Positions 7,763 to 15,093 are shown, counted from the stretch's first letter. The stretch: 27,923 nucleotides of DNA from an uncultured Eubacteriales bacterium (GCA_900545455.1 UQZF01000017.1:1-27923), one strand, 5' to 3'. Numbers and translations are program-made. The notes: generated by a model from the sequence alone, not told the origin.

Positions 7763-7779
7763 CCTAGCGATATACTAGG
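7763..7779 (+). promoter_or_regulatory. palindromic operator candidate just downstream of the nifS start point
   Basis: CCTAG (7763-7767) and CTAGG (7775-7779) form a perfect inverted repeat with a 7-bp centre. It lies about +8 to +24 relative to the predicted transcription start, where a repressor would block the polymerase. Iron-sulfur assembly genes in Clostridia are often controlled by Rrf2-family regulators (IscR/CymR type), so this is the natural candidate. No Rrf2 gene is in the window, and I cannot confirm the consensus. Confidence 0.5.
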
Positions 7780-7788
7780 AAATAAAAT

Positions 7789-7838
7789 AAAAAGCTGCTC
7801 AACGTCAGATATACATTATAGTGTGTTGAAAGCTTTTT
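7789..7838 (+). other. leader hairpin with terminator-like 3' arm before nifS
   Basis: AAAAAGCT (7789-7796) pairs with AGCTTTTT (7831-7838), and TCAAC (7799-7803) pairs with GTTGA (7825-7829), separated by a small internal loop. The 3' arm ends in five T, so it resembles a weak bidirectional terminator. It lies between the start point and the nifS ribosome site, so it could attenuate transcription or protect the mRNA 5' end. Confidence 0.5.
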
Positions 7839-7855
7839 AGTACATGGAGGATATT

Positions 7856-9046
7856 ATGAGTAAACCTTTTATTTATATGGATAATGCGGCTACTACCAAG
7901 GTTGCACCGCGGGTTCTTGATGCCATGATGCCGTATTTTTCGGAGATTTATGCGAATGGGTCAAGTGTATATCAGTTTGGTCAGACTGCCAAGGAGGCAA
8001 TCGAGAAGGCAAGAGCGCAGGCGGCAGCCCTTATCGGTGCTAAGCCTGAGGAGATTTACTTCACGGGCGGCGGAAGCGAGTCCGACAACTGGGCAATCAA
8101 GAATGCAGCAGAGGTATATGGCAATAAGGGAAAGCATATAATCACAAGCAATATTGAGCACCATGCCGTTCTTCATACATGTCAGTATCTTGAAAAGCAT
8201 GGTTTCGAGGTGACATATCTGCCTGTTGATTCGGAGGGAAGAATTTCTCCTGAGCAGCTCGAGGCAGCTATAAGACCTGACACTATTCTCGTGTCAATCA
8301 TGACAGCCAACAATGAAATCGGTACGATTGAGCCGATTAAGGAGTTGGGAAGAGTTGCACATGAGCACGGTGTTCTTTTCCATACTGATGCGGTTCAGGC
8401 TTACGGACATATTCCGATTAATGTAGATGAGATGAATATCGATATGTTAAGTTCAAGCGGTCACAAGATTAACGGACCTAAGGGCATCGGTATCATGTAT
8501 GCAAGAAAGAGTGTTAAGCTTGCTCCGTTCATTCACGGCGGTGCACAGGAGCGCGGTAAGAGAGCCGGAACGCTCAACACTCCGGGCATTGTAGGCTTCG
8601 GTGCGGCAGCAGAGCTTGCCGGGGAGAAGATGGAGGAGAGAAAGAAGGTTCTTGACGGACTTCGTGAGCATCTTATAGAGCGTGTTTTAAATGAAATTCC
8701 ATACAGCCGTTTAAATGGTGCAAGATATGACAGACTTCCTAACAATGCACATTTCTGCTTCCGTTTTATCGAGGGTGAGTCCATGCTCATCATGCTTGAT
8801 ATGAACGGAGTGTGTGGTTCAAGCGGTTCTGCATGCACTTCCGGTTCACTCGATCCGTCACATGTCCTGCTTGCAATCGGACTTCCTCATGAGATTGCGC
8901 ACGGTTCATTGAGACTTACGCTCTCCGAGGACATAACAATGGAGCAGATTGACTATACGGTGGACAAGTTAAAGGAAATCGTTGCAAGACTTCGCGAGAT
9001 GTCACCTCTCTATGAGGATTTCGTTAAGAACGGTGAGAAGAAATAA
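7856..9046 (+). CDS. nifS: cysteine desulfurase, NifS/IscS type
   Basis: The ATG at 7856 follows TGGAGG (7845-7850) by 5 bases; the upstream in-frame ATG at 7844 overlaps this site and is rejected. The 396-aa protein is a PLP-dependent class V aminotransferase fold. It has DNAATT at the N-terminus, NIEHHAV with the ring-stacking histidine (about residue 102), TDAVQA, and SSSGHKINGPKG with the PLP-binding Lys204. The catalytic Cys327 lies in the loop SGSACTSGSL, as in IscS/NifS (group I) enzymes. It removes sulfur from L-cysteine as a persulfide and passes it to a scaffold protein, and often also to tRNA thiolation. The scaffold gene follows after 67 bp. The upstream promoter and palindrome suggest regulated expression. 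Confidence 0.95.
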   Translation: MSKPFIYMDNAATTKVAPRVLDAMMPYFSEIYANGSSVYQFGQTAKEAIEKARAQAAALIGAKPEEIYFTGGGSESDNWAIKNAAEVYGNKGKHIITSNIEHHAVLHTCQYLEKHGFEVTYLPVDSEGRISPEQLEAAIRPDTILVSIMTANNEIGTIEPIKELGRVAHEHGVLFHTDAVQAYGHIPINVDEMNIDMLSSSGHKINGPKGIGIMYARKSVKLAPFIHGGAQERGKRAGTLNTPGIVGFGAAAELAGEKMEERKKVLDGLREHLIERVLNEIPYSRLNGARYDRLPNNAHFCFRFIEGESMLIMLDMNGVCGSSGSACTSGSLDPSHVLLAIGLPHEIAHGSLRLTLSEDITMEQIDYTVDKLKEIVARLREMSPLYEDFVKNGEKK

Positions 9047-9052
9047 GCTGTT

Positions 9053-9081
9053 TTGACTACAATTACAAGATTTAATATAAG
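9053..9081 (+). promoter_or_regulatory. candidate internal promoter for the scaffold gene
   Basis: TTGACT (9053-9058), a 17-bp spacer and TATAAG (9076-9081) lie in the 67-bp gap after nifS. It would give a leader of about 26 bases. This may raise scaffold levels relative to the desulfurase; co-transcription from the nifS promoter is still likely. Confidence 0.5.
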
Positions 9082-9113
9082 TGCAGTCATAAGATTGCGG
9101 AATGGAGTTTATT

Positions 9114-9554
9114 ATGTATAGTGAAAAGGTTATGGATCATTTTCAGCATCCGAGAAATATGGGTGAGATTGAGAATGCGAGCGGTGTCGGCACAGTCGGC
9201 AATGCCAAGTGTGGAGATATTATGAGAATTTATCTTGATATCGATGAGGATACCAAGATTATCAAGGATTGCAAGTTCAAGACCTTCGGCTGCGGTGCAG
9301 CGGTTGCGACAAGCAGCATGGCTACGGAGCTTGTTATAGGTAAGACAATCTACGAGGCTATGGAGGTAACGAACAAGGCGGTTATGGAGGCTCTCGACGG
9401 ACTTCCGCCTGTCAAGATTCATTGCTCACTCTTAGCTGAGGAGTCAATACATGCGGCTCTCTGGGATTACTGCCAGAAGCACAATATCGAGATTCCGGGA
9501 CTTAAGGAGCCTAAGAAGGACGTTCACGACGGCGAGGAAGAGCAGGAACAGTAA
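9114..9554 (+). CDS. iscU: iron-sulfur cluster scaffold protein, IscU/NifU N-terminal type
   Basis: The ATG at 9114 follows TGGAG (9103-9107) by 6 bases; an in-frame ATG at 9102 overlaps that site. The 146-aa protein has the IscU/NifU-N fold, starting with YSEKVMDHFQHPRNMG. The three cluster-ligand cysteines are all present: Cys33 in AKCGD (with Asp35), Cys60 in TFGCGAAVA and Cys104 in IHCSLLAEE. It lacks the ferredoxin and C-terminal domains of full NifU, and has an acidic tail (DGEEEQEQ). It receives sulfur from the desulfurase encoded immediately upstream, assembles [2Fe-2S]/[4Fe-4S] clusters and hands them to apoproteins. The nifS-nifU pair without hscA/hscB/fdx is the common minimal arrangement in Clostridia. 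Confidence 0.94.
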   Translation: MYSEKVMDHFQHPRNMGEIENASGVGTVGNAKCGDIMRIYLDIDEDTKIIKDCKFKTFGCGAAVATSSMATELVIGKTIYEAMEVTNKAVMEALDGLPPVKIHCSLLAEESIHAALWDYCQKHNIEIPGLKEPKKDVHDGEEEQEQ

Positions 9555-9561
9555 AAAATCT

Positions 9562-9590
9562 TTGCATATAGCATTTTGTTGTGATAAAAT
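9562..9590 (+). promoter_or_regulatory. sigma-A promoter of the Gly/Pro-rich membrane protein gene
   Basis: TTGCAT (9562-9567), a 17-bp spacer and TAAAAT (9585-9590). The -10 directly abuts the 5' arm of the scaffold-gene terminator (9591), so transcripts starting near 9597 lack the outer part of that stem. Confidence 0.65.
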
Positions 9591-9662
9591 GTAACTATTA
9601 TCAGATTGTGTTGTGATTTAACAGACAATTACGGCATAATCTGTAATAGTTACTATTTTTTT
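9591..9662 (+). terminator. long-stem terminator after the scaffold gene
   Basis: GTAACTATTA (9591-9600) and CAGATT (9602-9607), with one bulged T, pair with 9638-9653 over 16 bp. The loop is 30 bases, and seven T end at 9662. The next gene's GAGGAGG ribosome site begins at 9663, directly after the U-tract. Confidence 0.85.
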
Positions 9663-9677
9663 GAGGAGGAAAAATAA

Positions 9678-10760
9678 ATGGGTAGACCTGGAGTTGGAGG
9701 CGGAAGCAGCGGTGGAGGACACAGCGGTGGAAGCTTTAATAGAGGAGGTCTCAGCGGCGGAAGTCTGAGAGGAGGTTCGTCAAGACCTTCGGGTGGCTCA
9801 AGACCGATGAGCAGACCTACAGGAGGATTCGGCGGGGGACCGTCAGGAGGACACAGTGCACCACCACCGCCACCTAGACACTACGGAGCGCCACCTCCAC
9901 CACCAAGACATTACGGAGCACCACCTCCACCGCCAAGACATTATGGAGCACCGCCACAGCCGAGAAGGCGCGGCGGATGTGTTTCGGAGATTCTTTCATG
10001 GTTTATCGCTTTTCTTATTATAATTATCGCTCTTGGCTTTTACATGATTCCAAGAGGAGGCGGAAGTTCCGGAAGCATACCTTCAAGCAGCTATAACCGT
10101 GAGAAACTTGAGTCGGGAAATGCGTATATTAATGACTGCGTTGATGATAGAGTAGGCTGGTTTGAGAATATAGAACGTACAGAGAGTAAGCTTAGAAACT
10201 TCTATGATGAAACCGGTGTCCAGCCATACATAGTTCTCATGCCGTATGACTCTGATTATGCAACAGATGATGCAAGATATCAGTGGGCTGAAGACTATTA
10301 TGTAGATAATATACAGAATGAGTATGATAATAATTCTACTTTTTTGTATGTTTATTTTGAAAATGAAGATTCCAATGAATTGGGATATGACTATTATGTG
10401 AATGGACTTCAGACAGGCTCGGTTATGGATGCGGAAGCTGTGAATATATTCAAGGCATATCTTGATGAGTATTGGTATGATGAGAATCTGACAATGGACG
10501 ATGTGTTTGTTAAGACATTTAACTCAACTGCAACCCGTATCATGATCAAGACAACAACCTCCAACGATGTCAAGAAGTACGTTCTCATCGTTGTGGCAGC
10601 AGGCGTTGTCGTATTCGGTGTTGTCAAGGTTGTTAAGCTCAAGCACAAGAGAGCCAAGGAGGAGGCTGAGGAGACAGAGCGTATTCTCAACACACCTATG
10701 GAGAATCTTGTCGACGATGAGCTTAAAAAGACCGCGGCAAAGTATGACGAGAAGAAGTAA
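9678..10760 (+). CDS. Gly/Pro-rich two-membrane-segment protein with TPM-like domain
   Basis: The ATG at 9678 follows GAGGAGG by 8 bases. The 360-aa protein has a Gly/Ser-rich N-terminus (1-60), three perfect copies of the decapeptide APPPPPRHYG (61-90), a basic patch and a hydrophobic segment (about 105-124). A globular part (about 140-290) follows, then a second hydrophobic segment (about 303-322) and a basic/acidic tail. The globular part contains FYDETGVQPYIVLMPYDSD and a DAEAVNIFKAYLDEYWYDE block, which resembles the TPM (TLP18.3/Psb32/MOLO-1) domain of bacterial membrane proteins. The domain is probably outside the cell between two membrane passes, with the low-complexity N-terminus inside. 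Function is unknown; the TPM assignment is by pattern only. Confidence 0.75.
   Translation: MGRPGVGGGSSGGGHSGGSFNRGGLSGGSLRGGSSRPSGGSRPMSRPTGGFGGGPSGGHSAPPPPPRHYGAPPPPPRHYGAPPPPPRHYGAPPQPRRRGGCVSEILSWFIAFLIIIIALGFYMIPRGGGSSGSIPSSSYNREKLESGNAYINDCVDDRVGWFENIERTESKLRNFYDETGVQPYIVLMPYDSDYATDDARYQWAEDYYVDNIQNEYDNNSTFLYVYFENEDSNELGYDYYVNGLQTGSVMDAEAVNIFKAYLDEYWYDENLTMDDVFVKTFNSTATRIMIKTTTSNDVKKYVLIVVAAGVVVFGVVKVVKLKHKRAKEEAEETERILNTPMENLVDDELKKTAAKYDEKK
9858..9947 (+). repeat. three tandem 30-bp coding repeats (APPPPPRHYG)
   Basis: Three in-frame copies of a 30-bp unit encode Ala-Pro5-Arg-His-Tyr-Gly. The copies differ at a few third codon positions (CAC/CAT, TAC/TAT, GCG/GCA), so the protein repeat is conserved better than the DNA. 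A partial fourth copy (APPQP) follows. Confidence 0.9.
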
Positions 10761-10768
10761 ATTTTAGC

Positions 10769-10797
10769 TTGATATTTTTATCTTAATCATGTAACAT
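10769..10797 (+). promoter_or_regulatory. sigma-A promoter of the riboswitch-purine operon
   Basis: TTGATA (10769-10774), a 17-bp spacer and TAACAT (10792-10797). The start would be near 10804, just ahead of the riboswitch aptamer. Confidence 0.65.
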
Positions 10798-10805
10798 ATA
10801 CATAG

Positions 10806-10903
10806 AATCACGACTGGCGGAAAGCGGAGCTCGATATATGTTGAATTTCGTGGCAGGATTACCTGCAGGGAGTGATTGGTTAAGATATGCCGACCGCCTG
10901 GGC
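10806..10903 (+). promoter_or_regulatory. ZTP (pfl) riboswitch aptamer
   Basis: The conserved parts of the pfl motif are visible: CACGACTGGCGGA near 10810-10822 in the 5' domain and CCGACCGCCTGGGC (10890-10903) in the 3' domain. Between them lies a linker with a GGCAGG/CCTGC hairpin (10852-10867). The ligand class is ZMP/ZTP (AICAR ribotide and its triphosphate), which builds up when 10-formyl-tetrahydrofolate is short. The 3' conserved segment doubles as the 5' arm of a terminator, so ligand binding should prevent termination and switch on the two downstream purine genes. This fits because the second gene encodes the enzyme that uses AICAR ribotide and 10-formyl-THF. Confidence 0.9.
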
Positions 10904-10937
10904 GATGCTTATTATAGTACGCTCAGGCGGTCTTTTT
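10892..10937 (+). terminator. riboswitch expression-platform terminator
   Basis: GACCGCCTGGGC (10892-10903) pairs with GCTCAGGCGGTC (10921-10932) over 12 bp with one G-U pair, followed by TTTTT (10933-10937). The 5' arm lies inside the ZTP aptamer's conserved 3' domain, so the aptamer and terminator folds exclude each other. Confidence 0.9.
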
Positions 10938-10984
10938 GTATTTTGAAACTAAGTTATCGTCTGGCAGGAATGGGAGGAATGACA

Positions 10985-11698
10985 ATGGAAATGTTATCAC
11001 TTAACGAAGAACTTAAGAAGAATGCCTATCCGGGAAGAGGAATCGTAATCGGCAAGTCTCCCGACGGTAAGTATGCTGTCACAGCTTACTTTATCATGGG
11101 AAGAAGCAGCAACAGCAGAAACAGAGTGTTCGTGGAGGACGGAGAGGGAATCCGCACACAGGCATTTGATCCATCGAAGCTTGAGGATCCGAGCCTTATT
11201 ATCTATGCACCGGTACGTGTGCTCGGCAACAAGACAATCGTTACCAACGGAGACCAGACAGACACCATATATGAGGGAATGGACAAGCTGCTCACATTTG
11301 AGCAGTCGTTAAGATGCAGGGAGTTCGAGCCGGACGGACCTAACTATACACCGAGAATTTCGGGAATCATGCACATCGAGGGCGGCAGATACAACTATGC
11401 GATGTCTATTTTGAAGAGCAACAACGGCAACCCGGATGCATGCAACAGATATACTTTTGCTTATGAGAATCCAGTTGCGGGCGAGGGGCATTTCATCCAC
11501 ACATATATGCACGACGGCAATCCGCTTCCGAGCTTCGAGGGCGAGCCTAAGTGGGTTAAAATAGAAGGCGATATTGAATCGTTTGGAAATATGCTCTGGG
11601 AGAACCTCAATGAGGACAATAAGGTATCGCTTTTTGTCAGATACATTGACATTGAGACAGGAAAGTATGAGAGCAGAATATACAATAAGAATGTGTAG
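10985..11698 (+). CDS. purO: IMP cyclohydrolase, PurO type
   Basis: The ATG at 10985 is chosen because GGGAGG (10972-10977) lies 7 bases before it; a longer frame from 10838 would start inside the riboswitch. The 237-aa protein resembles the archaeal PurO-type IMP cyclohydrolase family (PF07826), with NAYPGRGIVIG near the N-terminus, then YFIMGRSSNSRNRVF. A conserved TPRISG and a YNYAMSILKSNNGNP block follow. It closes the ring of FAICAR to make IMP, the last step of de novo purine synthesis. The gene for the preceding step follows after 12 bp, so the two replace the usual fused PurH. It is controlled by the upstream ZTP riboswitch. The family name is from recognition of motifs, not from a search. 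Confidence 0.88.
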   Translation: MEMLSLNEELKKNAYPGRGIVIGKSPDGKYAVTAYFIMGRSSNSRNRVFVEDGEGIRTQAFDPSKLEDPSLIIYAPVRVLGNKTIVTNGDQTDTIYEGMDKLLTFEQSLRCREFEPDGPNYTPRISGIMHIEGGRYNYAMSILKSNNGNPDACNRYTFAYENPVAGEGHFIHTYMHDGNPLPSFEGEPKWVKIEGDIESFGNMLWENLNEDNKVSLFVRYIDIETGKYESRIYNKNV

Positions 11699-11710
11699 AG
11701 GAGAATGAAG

Positions 11711-12889
11711 ATGAACGAGATTCAGTTAAAATACGGATGTAATCCTAACCAGAAGCCATCAAGAATATATATGGAGGACGGAAGTGAGCTTCCTGTTACC
11801 GTGTTAAACGGCAGACCGGGATATATCAATTTCCTCGATGCTTTAAACGGCTGGCAGCTTGTAAGCGAACTTAAAAAGGCGACGGGACTTCCTGCCGCAA
11901 CTTCATTCAAGCATGTATCCCCTGCGGGTGCGGCTGTAGGCCTCCCGCTTGACGAGACACTTGCAAAGATTTACTGGGTTGATGATCTTGGAGAGTTAAG
12001 TCCGCTTGCATGCGCTTATGCGAGAGCAAGAGGTGCGGACAGAATGTCATCCTTCGGTGATTTTATCGCACTCTCCGATATATGTGATAAGGATACTGCA
12101 AGACTTATTAAGAGAGAGGTATCCGACGGTGTTATCGCTCCAGGCTATACAGAGGAGGCTCTCGAGATGCTCCGCGCTAAGAAGAAGGGTACATACAATG
12201 TAATTCAGATTGACTCTTCGTATGTTCCTGCTCCGATTGAGAAGAAGCAGGTGTTCGGAATAACTTTTGAGCAGGGAAGAAATGAGTTAAACTGTAATGA
12301 TGAGCTTCTCTCAAACATTGTTACCAAGAACAAGAATATACCTGAGAATGCAATGATAGATATGAAGATTGCACTCATTGTCCTCAAGTATACACAGTCC
12401 AACTCTGTATGCTATGTTAAGGGCGGACAGGCAATCGGTATCGGAGCAGGACAGCAGTCGAGAATCCATTGTACAAGACTTGCAGGTCAGAAGGCTGATA
12501 ACTGGTTCCTTCGCCAGTCACCACAGGTTCTCGGACTTCAGTTTGTCGACAAGCTCGGCAGACCTGACAGGGACAACGCAATCGACCTCTATATCGGCGA
12601 CGAGTACATGGATTTACTTGCGGACGGCGCATGGGAGAAGGTATTTAAAGTTAAGCCTCCTGTGTTTACAGCTGAGGAGAAGAGAGCATGGCTTGACAAG
12701 AATACGGATGTAATCTGCGGCTCAGATGCGTTCTTCCCATTCTCCGACAACATAGAGCGTGCTCACAAGAGCGGTGTTAAGTACATCGCGCAGCCGGGCG
12801 GTTCAGTCAGAGACGATGCCGTAATCGAGTGTGCCGACAAGTACAATATGGTCATGGCATTTACGGGAATCCGTCTCTTCCATCACTAA
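11711..12889 (+). CDS. purH: AICAR formyltransferase (PurH C-terminal domain as a separate protein)
   Basis: The ATG at 11711 is preferred over an in-frame ATG at 11705 because GAGGAG (11698-11703) is then 7 bases upstream. The 392-aa protein is the AICAR transformylase domain alone. It shows LKYGCNPNQKPS at the start, TSFKHVSPAGAAVG with the catalytic Lys67-His68 pair, RARGADRMSSFGDFIALSD, SNSVCYVKGGQAIGIGAGQQSR and a C-terminal SDAFFPFSDNI...AQPGGS. The N-terminal MGS-like IMP cyclohydrolase domain of ordinary PurH is missing. It transfers a formyl group from 10-formyl-THF to AICAR ribotide, giving FAICAR for the cyclohydrolase encoded just upstream. The gene ends the riboswitch-controlled operon. 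Confidence 0.93.
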   Translation: MNEIQLKYGCNPNQKPSRIYMEDGSELPVTVLNGRPGYINFLDALNGWQLVSELKKATGLPAATSFKHVSPAGAAVGLPLDETLAKIYWVDDLGELSPLACAYARARGADRMSSFGDFIALSDICDKDTARLIKREVSDGVIAPGYTEEALEMLRAKKKGTYNVIQIDSSYVPAPIEKKQVFGITFEQGRNELNCNDELLSNIVTKNKNIPENAMIDMKIALIVLKYTQSNSVCYVKGGQAIGIGAGQQSRIHCTRLAGQKADNWFLRQSPQVLGLQFVDKLGRPDRDNAIDLYIGDEYMDLLADGAWEKVFKVKPPVFTAEEKRAWLDKNTDVICGSDAFFPFSDNIERAHKSGVKYIAQPGGSVRDDAVIECADKYNMVMAFTGIRLFHH

Positions 12890-12930
12890 AGATTAAGGTA
12901 TAAATATATAATTAACACAACTCAATATGG

Positions 12931-12959
12931 TTGAATAAAGGCACGGCGTATGTTAAAAT
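12931..12959 (+). promoter_or_regulatory. sigma-A promoter of the GH31-GH2 operon
   Basis: TTGAAT (12931-12936), a 17-bp spacer and TAAAAT (12954-12959). The start would be near 12966, in the loop of the preceding terminator, so its transcript carries only the 3' arm of that stem. Confidence 0.6.
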
Positions 12960-12985
12960 AATAACAAGTATGCGGTGCCTTTTTT
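12937..12985 (+). terminator. intrinsic terminator after the purine operon
   Basis: AAAGGCACGGCGTA (12937-12950) pairs with 12969-12982 with one mismatch and one G-U pair; the loop is 18 bases. A six-T run (12980-12985) follows and partly belongs to the stem. A second small hairpin, GGTGC (12974-12978) with GCACC (12986-12990), would use part of the same 3' arm. Confidence 0.8.
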
Positions 12986-13009
12986 GCACCTATTTAAACA
13001 GGAGGTATT

Positions 13010-15043
13010 ATGGTAAAAAAATATGTATACGGAAAACCGTTTGAGACATACGCGGTGTCATGTAATGAGAACATTGTAATGGCTTCGGAGCAGGATAAGA
13101 ATACATTGTTTGGGCTTACAAAGGCAGGAACTGCATTGGCTCCTTACGGTGGTATAAGCTGGGACAGACCGGATGATGGCAGCGATGGGACAGCGATGAA
13201 ATACAGCTATAAGATGGATGCGGAAGATATTGTATACGGACTTGGTGAGAATGTGAGGGGCATCAACAAGCGCGGCTGGGTATACGAGAGCAAGTGCAGC
13301 GATGATCCGAACCACACCGAATCGAAGCGTTCACTGTACGGAGCCCACAATTTTATCATTCTTGCGGATGCCAAGAATACTGAAAAATCGTTCGGACTTT
13401 TTGTGGATTATCCCGGAAGAATTATTTTTGACATTGGTTATCTTGACAAGAACGAGCTGGCGGTAACGGTGTGCAGTGAGAATTTTACGGCTTATATCAT
13501 AACACCTGAAAAGGAGTCTGAGGAGAATAACGCTTCCGCAAGCCTTTACTCGATTGTAAAGCAGTTCAGACATATTATAGGAAAGAGCTATATTCCGCCG
13601 AGATGGGCGTTCGGATACCAGCAGTGCCGTTGGAGCTATATGAGCGAGACGGAAGTGGAAGATGTTGTCGACAATTACAGAAAGAGAAATATTCCTATAG
13701 ATGCGGTCTATCTCGACATCGACTACATGGAGAGATACAAGGACTTCACGATTAACAACGAGACATTCCCTGAATTTGCCGATTTCGTGAAAAAGATGCA
13801 GGAGAAGCATATCCATCTCGTTCCGATTATCGACGCGGGTGTCAAGATTGAGGACGGCTATTCAACCTACGAGGAAGGAAAGGAGAACGGCTATTTCTGT
13901 AAGGAGGCTGACGGTGAGGACTTTGTTGTCGGAGTGTGGCCGGGAAGAGTACATTTTCCTGATGTGCTGAACGCCGATGCCAGAAAGTGGTTCGGAAGAG
14001 GCTATAAGGTTCTTCTTGACGCGGGAATTGACGGCTTCTGGAATGATATGAATGAGCCTGCAATTTTTTACTCGGAGAAGCATCTGAAGGAAGTATTTGA
14101 CAAGATTGAGGAGTACAGGGGAATGAACCTCGATATACAGACCTTCTTTGAGTTCAAGGGAATGGTTGAGGGAGTGGCAAACAATCTCGGCGATTACGAG
14201 AGATTCTATCACAGAGCCACACAGCCTGACGGTGAGGTTGTCGTAAGACATGACCATGTCCACAATCTCTACGGCTACAACATGACAAAGGCGGCAGCAG
14301 AGGGCTTTAAGGAGCTTGCGCCTGACAAGGACATATTGATGTTTTCGAGGGCGTCCTATATAGGAATGCACAGGTACGGCGGAATCTGGATGGGTGACAA
14401 CCACTCATGGTGGAGCCACATTCTTCTCTGCCTCAAGATGCTTCCGTCCCTCAATATGTGCGGATTCATGTATGTCGGAGCCGATATAGGAGGTTTTAAC
14501 GATAATGCTACTGAAGAGCTTGTGATGCGATGGGTCGGACTTGGGGTGTTTGTTCCACTCATGAGAAACCATGCGGCCGCAGGCACAAGATATCAGGAAT
14601 TATACAGATTCACTGACACGGATGCATTCAAGAACATTATCAGTATGCGTTATTCACTTATACCTTATCTGTGGAATGCCTACAATAAGGCTGTTGAGGA
14701 GGACACGCTCATGTATAAGCCGCTCGGATTTGAGCATCCGGATGACAGAGTAGCTGCGGCAACGGAAGACCAGCTCTATGTCGGTGACGATATTATGATA
14801 TGTCCTGTATACACCCAGAACGCGATAGGAAGATATGTATATCTTCCGGAGCCGATGACGATGGTCAGAATGAAGTCGGATGTGGACTATGAGCTTGAAA
14901 AATATGATGCAGGACATTATTTTGTTGAGATACCTGCTGAGGAGGTTGTGTTTTTCATAAGGAACGGTCATAAGATACCGTTGTACAAGAGTGCACAGTA
15001 TGCGGAAGCAGTGTTTGAAAATGAGTGCGCTTGGATTGGGTAG
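13010..15043 (+). CDS. GH31 alpha-glucosidase (isomaltose-type)
   Basis: The ATG at 13010 follows GGAGG (13001-13005) by 4 bases. The 677-aa protein is a complete GH31 enzyme without signal peptide, hence cytoplasmic. It has an N-terminal beta-sandwich with GLGENVRGINKRG, then a barrel with YLDIDYME, GFWNDMNEP carrying nucleophile Asp346, and GIWMGDNHSWW carrying acid/base Asp463. FMYVGADIGGF follows. The overall sequence strongly resembles, from memory, the 663-aa alpha-glucosidase of Ruminococcus (Blautia) obeum, which prefers alpha-1,6 isomaltose; the tryptophan linked there to that preference corresponds to Trp208 in CRWSYM. It probably releases glucose from isomaltose or related imported oligosaccharides. 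The GH2 gene follows after 50 bp, in the same operon. Confidence 0.93.
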   Translation: MVKKYVYGKPFETYAVSCNENIVMASEQDKNTLFGLTKAGTALAPYGGISWDRPDDGSDGTAMKYSYKMDAEDIVYGLGENVRGINKRGWVYESKCSDDPNHTESKRSLYGAHNFIILADAKNTEKSFGLFVDYPGRIIFDIGYLDKNELAVTVCSENFTAYIITPEKESEENNASASLYSIVKQFRHIIGKSYIPPRWAFGYQQCRWSYMSETEVEDVVDNYRKRNIPIDAVYLDIDYMERYKDFTINNETFPEFADFVKKMQEKHIHLVPIIDAGVKIEDGYSTYEEGKENGYFCKEADGEDFVVGVWPGRVHFPDVLNADARKWFGRGYKVLLDAGIDGFWNDMNEPAIFYSEKHLKEVFDKIEEYRGMNLDIQTFFEFKGMVEGVANNLGDYERFYHRATQPDGEVVVRHDHVHNLYGYNMTKAAAEGFKELAPDKDILMFSRASYIGMHRYGGIWMGDNHSWWSHILLCLKMLPSLNMCGFMYVGADIGGFNDNATEELVMRWVGLGVFVPLMRNHAAAGTRYQELYRFTDTDAFKNIISMRYSLIPYLWNAYNKAVEEDTLMYKPLGFEHPDDRVAAATEDQLYVGDDIMICPVYTQNAIGRYVYLPEPMTMVRMKSDVDYELEKYDAGHYFVEIPAEEVVFFIRNGHKIPLYKSAQYAEAVFENECAWIG

Positions 15044-15093
15044 TTATAATAGCCTGAGATTGCAGGCATTAAAAAGGAGTGGAAGGGAAGATA

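Noticed and set aside
10838..10984. Longer coding start for the IMP cyclohydrolase at 10838
   Set aside because: These 49 extra codons run through the ZTP riboswitch and its terminator, and the only good ribosome site (10972-10977) fits the ATG at 10985.
12918..12933. CAAC-N8-GTTG inverted repeat before the GH31 promoter as a LacI-type operator
   Set aside because: The arms are only 4 bp and overlap the -35 by chance-level matching; nothing else supports an operator.
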